The notes under the pieces: model-generated
Database searches by the model: none
What the model was told of the DNA's origin: nothing
What the model saw: the letters and a program-made list of their open reading frames with translations, nothing else
Translations under genes and position numbers: made by a program
Shown here: one piece after another, positions 50,019 through 58,500 of the stretch
Layout: every line of letters begins with the position of its first letter
How positions within the stretch are numbered: the first letter of the stretch is position 1
Source of the DNA: Athripsodes cinereus
Taxonomy: Eukaryota > Arthropoda > Insecta > Trichoptera > Leptoceridae
DNA length: 64,000 nt
NCBI GenBank assembly: GCA_947579605.1
Contig: OX388314.1
Coordinates: forward strand, 18,349,982-18,413,981
Reading direction: 5' to 3'

Positions 50019-50514
50019 AAAAGATAGAATTTAATTTAAATTATTAACATCTGATGATGAGGATGAGAACTCTCGAACACCATAATCTGTATACTAATTT
50101 ATTTTTTAGTGATTTACTATCATTTTATTTTCCATAAAACTGCTGTTATTACATTGTAAACACTCTTGTTAATATACTTTCTCATATTATAAAATCGTTT
50201 TGTTTTAACCTTTGACTCTTAAAATAGTTAAGTCCTATCTGAGCACAACTAAATATGGCCATGAAAAAAAAATCTCACAAAGAGTCCTATCTACTTTGAC
50301 GGCGCATAAAAAAAAATCCAATATACTTATGGAAATTAATTTATCATAAAAATTATTCAAAGATACATAAAAATACAAATAAAATAATAAAATACATTTA
50401 GAGTCTTTCGTATTGCTGGGAGAGACGAAACTATGCACGCCAAAACACTAAAAATGCTCTCCTGAACAATTTACATTTCACCAGTTACGACAGTTAGTCA
50501 GATGAGGGACGATA

Positions 50515-51214
50515 TATACAATGCACTAAACACATTATTATGGATTTTTTGCCTACCGTGATTCTTTTTGAAATTTATTGAGGATCCGAAGAAAATAGGG
50601 CAAAAATTAATAGACGAAAATTCCAGACAAACAAGGTAAACAAGGTTAGGTATTAAATATATATAAATAAATACAAAATAATATGTTGTTATGTATGAAT
50701 ACGTTCAGAAATATTCCTCAAATTCACATGAATGATTCAATACTTAACTCAAAATATTTTCCACGTTGTTATTTATTTATTATGGTATCAAATTGCATGG
50801 TGCATTGCAAACGATAGAAGTTCACATGGTGAATCATAGGTGTATACATCATCCAATGGATTGCTATAATGGCTTCAGACATGCACCTACAATATATTGA
50901 ATTGAACATCATAAAGGCTTTCGCAGGTATAATCAAATTCCCCTAAGAGTTGCAAAATTACTAAACAAAGCCTCTGCTATGTAGTTTCAGAATGTGATAA
51001 GACTCCTACACTTTTCTATAAAAGTTTTCGTGTTGTCTTCTATATTTTCATCCAAAATACATTAAAGCTATTGCAATCATCAACAAGATTATTATAGCCT
51101 GAATACCATAATATTTTCATGATCCAGCATTGATGATGTTTTGTAGTACAGTATATTGAATTCAAGTTTGCAACACAAGAGATATATTGTATTATGTGCC
51201 CTAAATGAACATGA
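50515..51214. other. Spacer between two DNA transposons
   Basis: 700 bp of AT-rich sequence. A 69-codon minus-strand frame spans into the next element and is not credible. Confidence 0.5.
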
Positions 51215-51778
51215 TAGGGTAAACATACCTTATTTTGACACTCCACCAATTATTGACACCTTAACATTTAAATGGAAATTCTAAGCTACTAGACCATAGA
51301 TTTTTAAAATAAAGCATTTTAAACGGTGATTTTAATATTTTTACGTGTGGCAATAATGATACATTTGTTTTTACCAATATGATAGTTGAAAACTTGAAGT
51401 CATAAGAGAAGCGCGTGTGACAGAACTGTAAGGAAGCCATTTTATATTCATTTTGGTTAAGGTAAGTGCTTAACTTGTTTACATTTTTCTCTTTAGATTC
51501 TTATCTTCTAATGAGCAATTATAATATTTATCTTAATTTTGTGTTTTGTTAATATAAAGTATGTGATTTTCGAGTTGATTTTTTTGGTTATTCAATTATT
51601 ATCACACGTGTCAACAATTGGTAAAAAAATTATGGCATCTGCCTAATTTGGACATAGTGTGTCAATAATTAGATTTATAAAGTACTGGTTAAGAAGATTT
51701 TTTTTGTGCAATAACAGTTCGTTTTAACCATTTAAATGGATAAACTATATTAAAAAATTTGTTACTTAACATTTTCCA

Positions 51779-51834
51779 AATATTGACATGGTGTCAATAT
51801 TTCAAAAACCAAATATTGACATGGTGTCAATATT
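51779..51834. repeat. Duplicated palindrome with TGTCAATAT motif
   Basis: AAATATTGACATGGTGTCAA followed by TATTT occurs twice, 31 bp apart. Each copy is itself an inverted pair of TGTCAATAT around TGG. It lies about 560 bp inside the left end of the pogo-like element and looks like an array of transposase-binding sites. Confidence 0.7.
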
Positions 51835-51911
51835 TGGATATGTTGATGTCAATAATTAGTTATACCATCAGCAATTACTTTATTGTTTTATTTTTCTATA
51901 TATTACAGATC

Positions 51912-52206
51912 ATGGGAAAAGAAAATAGCAGAAAGAGATATTCAGCAGAAAGCGTTAAATTGGCCTTGAAAGCTATTAACAATGGCATGAGTAAAAAACT
52001 AGCTGCAAAGATATTTAACGTTCCAAGAACGACCCTTATTTTTAAAACCAAAAATCCGGGTCACCAAGATCGTCCAGGACCTCCAAATGCTTTGTCAGTT
52101 AAGGAAGAGGAGTTTTTGGTGAATTGGCTAAGAGTTAATTCACAATAAGAATTTCCCAAGAGAAAGGACGACCTCATAGCCAGTGTAGGAGATTTTTGCA
52201 GAAAAC
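51912..52206 (+). pseudogene. Pogo-like transposase, N-terminal DNA-binding part, broken
   Basis: The frame from the ATG at 51912 begins MGKENSRKRYSAESVKLALK and continues AINNGMSKKLAAKIFNVPR, which is a pipsqueak-type helix-turn-helix (roughly residues 8-50). EEEFLVNWL then begins a CENP-B/Tc5-type second helix-turn-helix. A TAA at 52146-52148 interrupts it, but the same frame continues EFPKRKDDLIASVGDFCRK to about 52206, matching the rest of that domain. There the R1-like sequence starts. TATATATTACAG just before the ATG looks like a 3' splice site, so the original gene may have had an upstream exon. The DDE catalytic domain is absent. Confidence 0.78.
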
Positions 52207-52422
52207 CAATAGGCCAAATCCAAAACCAAAGGGCTTGCAACCATTGTCAACTATGGCATGGGGCAATTCAGCACCATCGAGGATCACTCTACTAAACAGA
52301 TGCTCTTGTACGAAAACATTTGGAAGAGAACTGACTGAAACGTGCCTGACCAAGTGAATGGCAGACGCACGAGATCGTCCCAAGTTAATCTGACCCAAAG
52401 CAACGGAAACGCGCCTAGCCAT
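52174..52422 (-). pseudogene. R1-like ORF2 start (endonuclease N terminus), truncated
   Basis: Starts MARRVSVALGQINLGRSRAS, then VSSLPNVFVQEHLFSR. 'Q.NL.RSRA' and 'VQE' are the first endonuclease/exonuclease-phosphatase motifs of R1-clade ORF2 proteins, carrying the catalytic Asn and Glu. After about 60-70 residues the R1 similarity ends and the frame runs on into antisense pogo sequence. The start overlaps the gag stop in ATGGCTAG (52415-52422 on the minus strand). Confidence 0.65.
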
Positions 52423-52808
52423 CGTAATTCGTTGACATCGCTACCCTGTCTATGGCGGCCCGCAGAGCAGGACAATCCCTGTCTCCCGTGGGGTTGGCCG
52501 CATTCTTTTTGAAGCGCTTGCACTTGGCACACACGCTCCTTTCAGTGGGGACTGTGCATTGTTCCTCCTCATGTCCCACCCTGGCACAACGCGCACACTC
52601 AGGGCTCTTATGCATGCAGTGCTTCTGGGTATGACCGCACATTTGGCACTTATAGCACCTTGTGGCACCAACAAAGTCCCGTACTCGAAAAGTGGTCCAT
52701 CCCACGTAAACGAAACCCTGGGACACGAGCGCAGACCTGACCTGCCCGGTGCAGGCCATGATGCTGCCAACAAAGCCACCAGTTTTCGCTCCAAACCTGG
52801 CGACTCTT
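52207..52808 (-). mobile_element. R1-like retrotransposon piece: end of gag and start of ORF2
   Basis: Markedly GC-richer than its surroundings. On the minus strand it runs from VARFGAKTGGFVGS at the CR1 junction, through the gag zinc knuckles, to the first part of ORF2. The sequence ends in pogo coding sequence near 52206, with no 3' UTR or tail, so this is an internal fragment and not an ordinary 5'-truncated insertion. Its missing upstream part is at 57916-58125. The exact left limit could lie anywhere from 52206 to about 52260. Confidence 0.75.
52415..52759 (-). pseudogene. R1-like ORF1 (gag) C terminus with CCHC zinc knuckles
   Basis: Reads TGQVRSALVSQGFVYVGWT, FRVRDFVGATRCYKCQMCGH and onward. 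Two perfect CX2CX4HX4C knuckles are visible: CYKCQMCGHTQKHC and CARCARVGHEEEQC. A third, irregular, cysteine-rich segment, CAKCKRF, ends in DRDCPALR. This is the nucleic-acid-binding end of a non-LTR gag, which packages the element RNA. The frame continues upstream into the CR1 junction at about 52808, so the methionine used as start is internal. It ends with TAG overlapping the ORF2 start. GC-rich codon use contrasts with the AT-rich neighbours. Confidence 0.8.
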
Positions 52809-53101
52809 CTATTTATTTATTTATTTATTTATTCTTTTTGCACATCATCATTACATAACAGTGTTAACAAAATAATATAAAATTTTAGAAACTTGGACGA
52901 TGTGCAGTGGCGAGATTATCACTATAAAGTGATTTCTTCCATCTAACCACGACACATTGACATGAAACTAGTAAAAACAAATTTACTTACAAAAAAAATA
53001 TCAAAACACAACAAAAGAAAAAAAAAACAAAATTTAAAATAATATATTTGACACACACCCAGCATGTGGTAGGGATTATGGATCAGAGGAGGGGGGGGGG
53101 G

Positions 53102-56100
53102 CTAGGGAACGGATACTGAGTTAGAAGATAGCATTTTTTCCTTAACATAAGATTTAAAGACATTGAACGATTGTGAAACTCTATGCGAAGAAGGAAGATT
53201 ATTCCAACAACGAGCACCATAAACTGAGAATGATTTCGAGAAATAATTGGTACTGTGTGTAGGAATTGCCAGAAGACGCTCGTTATTGGATCGCAATGGT
53301 AGGCCATGGCTCGCTAAATACTCGAAATTTTCTTTTAAATAATAGGGAGAAGACGTGGAATAGAGTATTTTGTAAACAAGTGATAGAATATGAAGTTCAC
53401 GTCTTTGATGCACAGTTAGCCACTTAAGATTGACTCGATACTGGGAGATATGATCAGACCTCTTGAGATTGAAAATAAATCGGATACCATAATTCTGAAG
53501 TCTCTCAAGTTTATTTGACAGGTCTTGGTTGATATCGAGATATACTGCATTAGCATAATCTATGAGAGGCAGCAGCAGAGATTGAACAAGTAAGGTTTTG
53601 ATTTTAGTTGGAAGGAACATTTGATATCTTTTAAGAGAATGCAGTGAATAGAAAAATTTTCGTCGGATTGTATTCATATGCTGCTGCCAGGTTAGTTTTT
53701 GGTCCATAATCACACCAAGGTTCTTCACTGTTGCTGAATAAGGGATTATATCTGAGTTCATTGTTGTATTGGGCACGGTCATGGATTTGAGTTTTGAAAT
53801 GTGATAATGACTGCCGAGGAAAATTGATTGAGATTTTGTAGGATTTATGATAAGTCCATGATTCGTTGCCCAAACTGAAATTTTTTGCAGACATTCGGAT
53901 ATATTTTCAACAGCGGCAGAAGTATTTTCTATATTAAAATGAGTGTAAATCTGAAGGTCATCTGCATATAAGTGATAATGACAAGTGTTAATAAAGCGTG
54001 ACACAGGGCTTATAAAAATTGAGAAGAGGAGAGGAGAAAGTATTCCGCCCTGAGGTACACCTGATCTGAGTTCCGCCCATTCAGAGACAGCGCCACCAGG
54101 CAGTCGAACACACTGGAAACGTCCCTTTAGATAGGATTCAAACCAAAGGGAGCATGAGTGTGAAATATTAAGGCTTTCCAGTGTCGCAATCAACAAGTCA
54201 AAGTCCACAGTATTAAATGCTGTGCTAAAATCAAGTAACGTCAGTAACGTCAACTGCCGATTGTCCATTGCAAGTCTGATATCGTCTGAAATTTTAATTA
54301 GAGCAGTTGTGGTGCTATGACCCTCACGAAAACCTGACTGGAAGTTATTATGGAGATTATTTTGGGAAATAAAAATATTTAGCTGATTATAGGCAAGTCT
54401 TTCTATGACCTTGGAAAAAAAGGGGAGGATCGAGATTGGACGAAAATCGGCTGGACATGATGATGCTGCTTTCTTTGGAAGTGGTACAACGTATGCCTTC
54501 TTCCATTCTCTCGGAAAAACATTGTGTGAGAATGAAAAATTTATAATATGTGTTATATGACGTAAGATTAAATGAAAAAAAGGCAAAATGAAGGAAAAAC
54601 AAACATCATCACATCCAGTGGCCTTGGACTTTATGGACTTTACAGACTGTTGGACATCGGCATCCGTAACTTCAGTGAAATTAAACATATCACAGGGGGG
54701 TTTGGGCTGAGCATGTATTGAGACTAGTGATCTAGACTTAGCGGCGCTATCCAGAACAAGCGGGGGAGTGGCAAATTGAGAGTTTAACAAATTGGGATCT
54801 AGATCTATGGCATCGTGCATCTTACTATTTTGAGGTAGTCCAAGCGAGCCAAGACGCTTCCATGCTTGAGATTGTGTACAGTTATTAAATAGATCGTGAG
54901 TGTATGCAATTTTGGCATTTCTACATTTTTTTGTACATAAGTTACGAAGAGTCTTGTATGCAAACCAGTTTTTGTCACAGGGGGAAATTTTATGTTTGAC
55001 ACGAGCCCTGTCTCGGCGAGCCATGAGTTTTTTAATCTCTTCAGTGATCCACTGAACTGGCAAATTTTTTATTCTAACTTTTCTTAGTGGTGCATGCTTA
55101 TTATATAGTTGTTCTATATTTCTATTGAGAGTTTCAACTTTTTCATCAATTGAATTTGCCAGTGTGATGTCATCCCACTTTAGAGATTCCGCTTCAATGA
55201 GCAGAGCATCGTTGTCAACATGACGAAGAGAGCGCGCATATACAACCTTGGGTTTGGGTTTGGGGACCTTTATAGAGTATTGTAGAAATAAAAGATCATG
55301 GTGTGAGAAACCTCCAGCTGTAAGTTGACCATGAGCCTTTACCATGTTAAGTTGGGAAACAATTATAAAATCAATTAGAGATTGAGAATTCTGAAGTATG
55401 TGTGTAGGCTGAAGTGGGAGAATATTCAAACTAGTAGAAAACATTAGCTGCTGGAGTCTCGCTGATCGGAAGTCATGCTTCAAAAGACAAGTGTTTAGGT
55501 CACCCATTACGACAATATTGTGAAATTTGGAAGAAATATCTTCAAGAACAGGCTCCAATTTTCCAAAGTAATCTGATACGGGTGGACAGTAAATGACGCC
55601 GAAGACAACAGTAGAATGTAAAATATTTACCTTGATGAAGAGAAACTCCGGATCCGCAATGCCATGAGTAGTGGATTGTGATATGATTTCATATTGTAAA
55701 TCTTCTCGAAGATAAATGCAAACCCCACCACCACGTCGTTCAACTCGATCGTTTCGAATAAGTGAAAATCCTGGAATATCAAAAAGTGAAGAAGGTAAAG
55801 ATGGTTTCAGCCATGATTCAGAAATCAATATAGCATGAATGTTAGCACCATGAAAAGTTGCCAACAATTCCGTGTGATGACTTGCTACACTTTGGGCATT
55901 AATGTGACAAACCCGCAAGTGTTTGGAATTGTATGAAAAAGAGTTTTTGAGAGTAGTATGAAGATCAACAATCCCGTTACTAGAAGAGTTGAGAGAATCT
56001 GCAGCATCCGAAGAGGAAGGTGAAAATGGAAAGGAATTTGGTGATAAAGAAGAATTTAAAGGTGAGGTGGAAGTATAGGAAGGATTTAGTTGTGTGTGTG

Positions 56101-56107
56101 TGTACAT
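53102..56107 (-). CDS. CR1-group LINE ORF2: endonuclease and reverse transcriptase
   Basis: 1001 residues, no internal stop. Residues 1-60 are Ser/Asn-rich. The apurinic-type endonuclease spans about 64-280: HINAQS (Asn70), ISESW (Glu97), RRGGGVCIYLR, MGDLN (Asp203, Asn205), LIDFIIVS (Asp246) and SHHD (268-271). The reverse transcriptase spans about 490-810: DFRPISILPFFSKVIERLA, SGFREGHSTTTAL, LDFSTAFNTVD (Asp626), SGVPQGGILSPLLF, HLYADDLQIY (Asp716, Asp717) and VKNLGVIMD. The C terminus has the 'RCWNNLP...S...FK' ending of CR1/L2-group proteins; there is no RNase H. It nicks target DNA and copies the element RNA. All catalytic residues I can check are present, so it may be functional. The start is the first ATG of the frame; translation could begin later, near residue 60. 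An 11-base C run follows the stop. Confidence 0.9.
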   Translation of the reverse strand: MYTHTQLNPSYTSTSPLNSSLSPNSFPFSPSSSDAADSLNSSSNGIVDLHTTLKNSFSYNSKHLRVCHINAQSVASHHTELLATFHGANIHAILISESWLKPSLPSSLFDIPGFSLIRNDRVERRGGGVCIYLREDLQYEIISQSTTHGIADPEFLFIKVNILHSTVVFGVIYCPPVSDYFGKLEPVLEDISSKFHNIVVMGDLNTCLLKHDFRSARLQQLMFSTSLNILPLQPTHILQNSQSLIDFIIVSQLNMVKAHGQLTAGGFSHHDLLFLQYSIKVPKPKPKVVYARSLRHVDNDALLIEAESLKWDDITLANSIDEKVETLNRNIEQLYNKHAPLRKVRIKNLPVQWITEEIKKLMARRDRARVKHKISPCDKNWFAYKTLRNLCTKKCRNAKIAYTHDLFNNCTQSQAWKRLGSLGLPQNSKMHDAIDLDPNLLNSQFATPPLVLDSAAKSRSLVSIHAQPKPPCDMFNFTEVTDADVQQSVKSIKSKATGCDDVCFSFILPFFHLILRHITHIINFSFSHNVFPREWKKAYVVPLPKKAASSCPADFRPISILPFFSKVIERLAYNQLNIFISQNNLHNNFQSGFREGHSTTTALIKISDDIRLAMDNRQLTLLTLLDFSTAFNTVDFDLLIATLESLNISHSCSLWFESYLKGRFQCVRLPGGAVSEWAELRSGVPQGGILSPLLFSIFISPVSRFINTCHYHLYADDLQIYTHFNIENTSAAVENISECLQKISVWATNHGLIINPTKSQSIFLGSHYHISKLKSMTVPNTTMNSDIIPYSATVKNLGVIMDQKLTWQQHMNTIRRKFFYSLHSLKRYQMFLPTKIKTLLVQSLLLPLIDYANAVYLDINQDLSNKLERLQNYGIRFIFNLKRSDHISQYRVNLKWLTVHQRRELHILSLVYKILYSTSSPYYLKENFEYLASHGLPLRSNNERLLAIPTHSTNYFSKSFSVYGARCWNNLPSSHRVSQSFNVFKSYVKEKMLSSNSVSVP

Positions 56108-57131
56108 ATAAATAACAATATATTTTCAAGTTTAGATAGAAAAAAAAACAAAACAATACAAAACAAATGTAATAGATATAGTACAACCACCCCAGCACAT
56201 TCCACGCAAAAGGAATAGCGAACATTGTAAATAACCGAAGAGGTATCTATTATTTTACAATAATAATATATATGGCTTATGTGCATATTATGCACATAAA
56301 CCATAGTAAGCATCAATAACATCAGCAACAAGTTTGATATGAAAACAACAGTATAATAACAATAATGATTGATTAATAAACTATATTCAGATGAACAAAA
56401 TTTTAAAACACTATATAATAACTTATATGTATATACAGAAGCATCGCATTAAAACATTGTTATAAAAATAAAAAAAAGATACTCAACACTAACCTGTGCA
56501 ATGCAACACAACGCAACATAACATTGAGTAATAAAATATAAAATTCCAATAAATATACATAACAGAACTGCAATATTATATAAAATTCTAATAAACATTT
56601 TCGTAATCAGAAAAAAGTAAACATCGAATCTAAGCTTTGACAGAAGTTTCACATTCTAATCAAATAAACTCATAGATAACATCAACCTGCAAATAAAGAA
56701 AGGATAAATATTTAAATAAAAGGTATATACACATGGTCACACCCGCCATCAAATACATTGGATGTCAAACCTGGGCGCGCGTCACCCAATAGATTGATAT
56801 AGCCATGGACAATGAATATCGATATTAAGAAAGTTCGTGAATATAATCTATGGTATTATCACGTTGGTAAGCCTGTGAAATAAAAAAAATATTTACAAAA
56901 AATCAGATCAGTCAGATGGAGCGGCCATCTTTGTTGCAAACTTCATAGTTATTTACTCTAACATGGGGCTCTGACAGTAAAAAAGTTTAAGTTCAAGTGT
57001 CAGAATGTGAATGTGAATCTAAATAGTGTATCTAAGCTATGATAGTGAATTTAACATAAAAATATCACCAAAATCACTCAATGCAGGTGCAATGTAGTCC
57101 AATAGTTCTGTGGTATTACATATAACCAAAA

Positions 57132-57803
57132 TCACTTGTTAGTGCGGAGCCTCAGCTGTCTTCGATCGGACTCCACGCCATCCAAATCAGAGAGCCTACA
57201 AATCTTCTTAATGGAGTTATCAGGTAATTTAGCAATAATACTTCCATTGGCGGTCCAGCTATTACCTATTCCTAGTTTCTTCCTAGCCGCAGTTAACAAA
57301 TCAAGTGCTCTCCGAGTGAGCGACTCGGTGAGCAGCCATTTTGATTTTTTCAATTTACTTTTTCTTTTCCATACATCGGCCTTGTGTTCATATGAATTGA
57401 ATTTTATTAATATAGGTCTTGGCTTATCTGACTTTTTTCCTATTCTGTGCATGTCTCCAATACAACCTGGGTCTATTGCGAGGGGTGTCTCTTGTAGTGC
57501 AGCTTCCACAGTTAGGTCTTCTGGGGCGCCGTGCAGTAAGAGAAATTTTCTGCGTCGATATCTATCCATTTCCTCCAGCCGAGAGTCCACGTCATCTACC
57601 CTTTGCTCGAGAGCCTCAACCTTCTTCGTTAACGTATCTCGGAAGGCCCGGAACTCAGCCAAAAGATCAACGGGCTGTTGTTGAACTACTAACTTCTCCT
57701 GCAGATCCTTCATTTGCTGCCTCTGCTTCACAAGTTTCTCCTCGAGATCCCTCATCTGTCGTGTAAAAAACGCCTTTATTGATTTGATGTCGTTAGATTC
57801 CAT
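57132..57803 (-). CDS. CR1-group LINE ORF1: coiled-coil RNA-binding protein
   Basis: 223 residues. Residues about 10-85 form a heptad-like, Lys/Glu/Gln-rich coiled coil (EEKLVKQRQQMKDLQEKLV, VEALEQRVDDVDSRLEEMD). A compact RRM-like domain follows: RRRKFLLLHGAPED (84-97), GDMHRIGKKSDKPRPILIKF and KWLLTESLT. The C-terminal domain contains ARKKLGIGNSWTANGSI and ends DRRQLRLRTNK. This coiled coil/RRM/CTD order matches L1-type ORF1 proteins, trimeric RNA chaperones that coat the element RNA. It is intact and sits upstream of ORF2 on the same strand, separated by 1.0 kb, longer than usual. The opposite strand also has a long open frame, a shadow of the codon bias here. Confidence 0.82.
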   Translation of the reverse strand: MESNDIKSIKAFFTRQMRDLEEKLVKQRQQMKDLQEKLVVQQQPVDLLAEFRAFRDTLTKKVEALEQRVDDVDSRLEEMDRYRRRKFLLLHGAPEDLTVEAALQETPLAIDPGCIGDMHRIGKKSDKPRPILIKFNSYEHKADVWKRKSKLKKSKWLLTESLTRRALDLLTAARKKLGIGNSWTANGSIIAKLPDNSIKKICRLSDLDGVESDRRQLRLRTNK

Positions 57804-57915
57804 TTCTTCCTAATTGCGCGAAAAATACCGGGATAATTTTATATAAATTATAATTTCATACGAGCGACGAAAAAAGTTGTAGTATTCGCGCCAAAACGTG
57901 AAGTATGTATATATA

Positions 57916-58125
57916 TCTAGTCGAAGACATAAAAGTATCCTCCGAAATTTCGGTTCCATTCATATTTGCTCAGTATATCTCCATCAGGAGATCCGCGTCA
58001 GTGAGCTTCCTCGGCGTATCGTGGACCACAATACGTGGGAGCCTTCCCTTGGGTTCGGCAGCTGTGAACCCCTTGGATTTAAGCTTCTCAGAAGCCAAAA
58101 TTCCATCGCGCCCTCCTTGGTGGAG
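57916..58125 (-). pseudogene. R1-like gag, upstream part split off by the CR1 insertion
   Basis: On the minus strand it reads RDGILASEKLKSKGF, TAAEPKGRLPRIVVHDTPRK and LTDADLLMEIY, a stop, then NMNGTEISEDTFMSSTR. 'K.R.PR....D.P..LT...L...IY..N' is the conserved block before the zinc knuckles in R1-like gag proteins. SSTR at the CR1 junction continues naturally into VARFGAK at 52808, so both pieces belonged to one gag before the CR1-group LINE landed. One in-frame TGA shows it was already dead or has decayed since. The end abutting pogo sequence is near 58125, to within tens of bases. Confidence 0.72.
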
Positions 58126-58500
58126 AAATGTAGAGGATGACAAAAATAAAAAGTTAGAAGATATTAGAAAGAGGAAAGACGAAAGATTGAATAAACAAAA
58201 ATTGACAATAGCAAAACAAACAAAAAAGCAAAACCCTTACCAGAATCCAAACGCATAAAAGTACTTTCTGATATCAAAGTTAAATTATTTTCTGAAGAGT
58301 TCAGAAATGTAAATTTACTGTTGGATTAAAAGCCAACAATACATGTCATGGGCAAAAATTAAACAGAATATCTAATGAGCAGAATGAAGAGAAAGAAATA
58401 AAACCAATTGATAGCGGTATAAGAAAAAAAATCTGGATGAAAGTGAAAATATTTTATTTGAGGGTGATTCTGAGGACTTGAAATTAATGTTGTTGTGTTA
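58126..58500 (+). pseudogene. Probable C-terminal relic of the pogo-like gene
   Basis: Reads VEDDKNKKLEDIRKRKDERL, NKQKLTIAKQTKKQ to a stop at 58256, then, in another frame, KVLSDIKVKLFSEEFRNVN and an acidic ESENILFEGDSEDL near 58440-58483. Charged, lysine-rich then acidic C-terminal tails are common in pogo/Jerky-type transposases. The link to the 51.9 kb piece rests mainly on both lying within the same TA-flanked ends. Function is not demonstrable. Confidence 0.45.

Larger units (their letters stand above)
47654..50514 (+). mobile_element. DNA transposon with 33-bp terminal inverted repeats
   Basis: The left end (47654-47686) begins TATCGTCCCTCGTCTGACTA and continues ACTGTCGTAACTG. The reverse complement of 50482-50514 is identical except for one G/A change. 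The 2.86 kb between them contains a decayed transposase-like gene (48230-49850) and an inserted RTE-A 3' end (49889-50018). The target duplication is not resolved, because the flanks are ATAT/TATA-like. Several stops and a frameshift in the gene mean that this copy cannot mobilise itself. Confidence 0.85.
52809..57915 (-). mobile_element. Full-length CR1-group LINE (Daphne-like), both ORFs intact
   Basis: About 5.1 kb. In transcript order: ~110 bp of 5' leader, ORF1 (57803-57132), a 1.0 kb AT-rich spacer, ORF2 (56107-53102) and a ~290 bp 3' UTR ending AAGAATAAATAAATAAATAA and further AAATA units. Limits were set where the interrupted R1-like gag stops and resumes (near 57915 and 52809). A clean target duplication is not evident. 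A second, 5'-truncated copy of its 3' end lies at 63444-63578, confirming the 3' boundary. Clade is judged from ORF2 motifs. Confidence 0.85.

Noticed and set aside
52284..52794. Alternative minus-strand frames across the R1-like segment (82 and 114 codons)
   Set aside because: They overlap the frame that carries two perfect CCHC knuckles and show no motif.
57136..57684. 182-codon plus-strand open frame
   Set aside because: It is the antisense shadow of the LINE ORF1, whose minus-strand frame has a clear coiled coil and RRM-like domain.
58126..58260. Host exon encoding a lysine-rich protein
   Set aside because: It begins exactly where the R1-like piece ends, lies within the pogo-like ends, and decays by frameshift; a transposase tail is the simpler reading.
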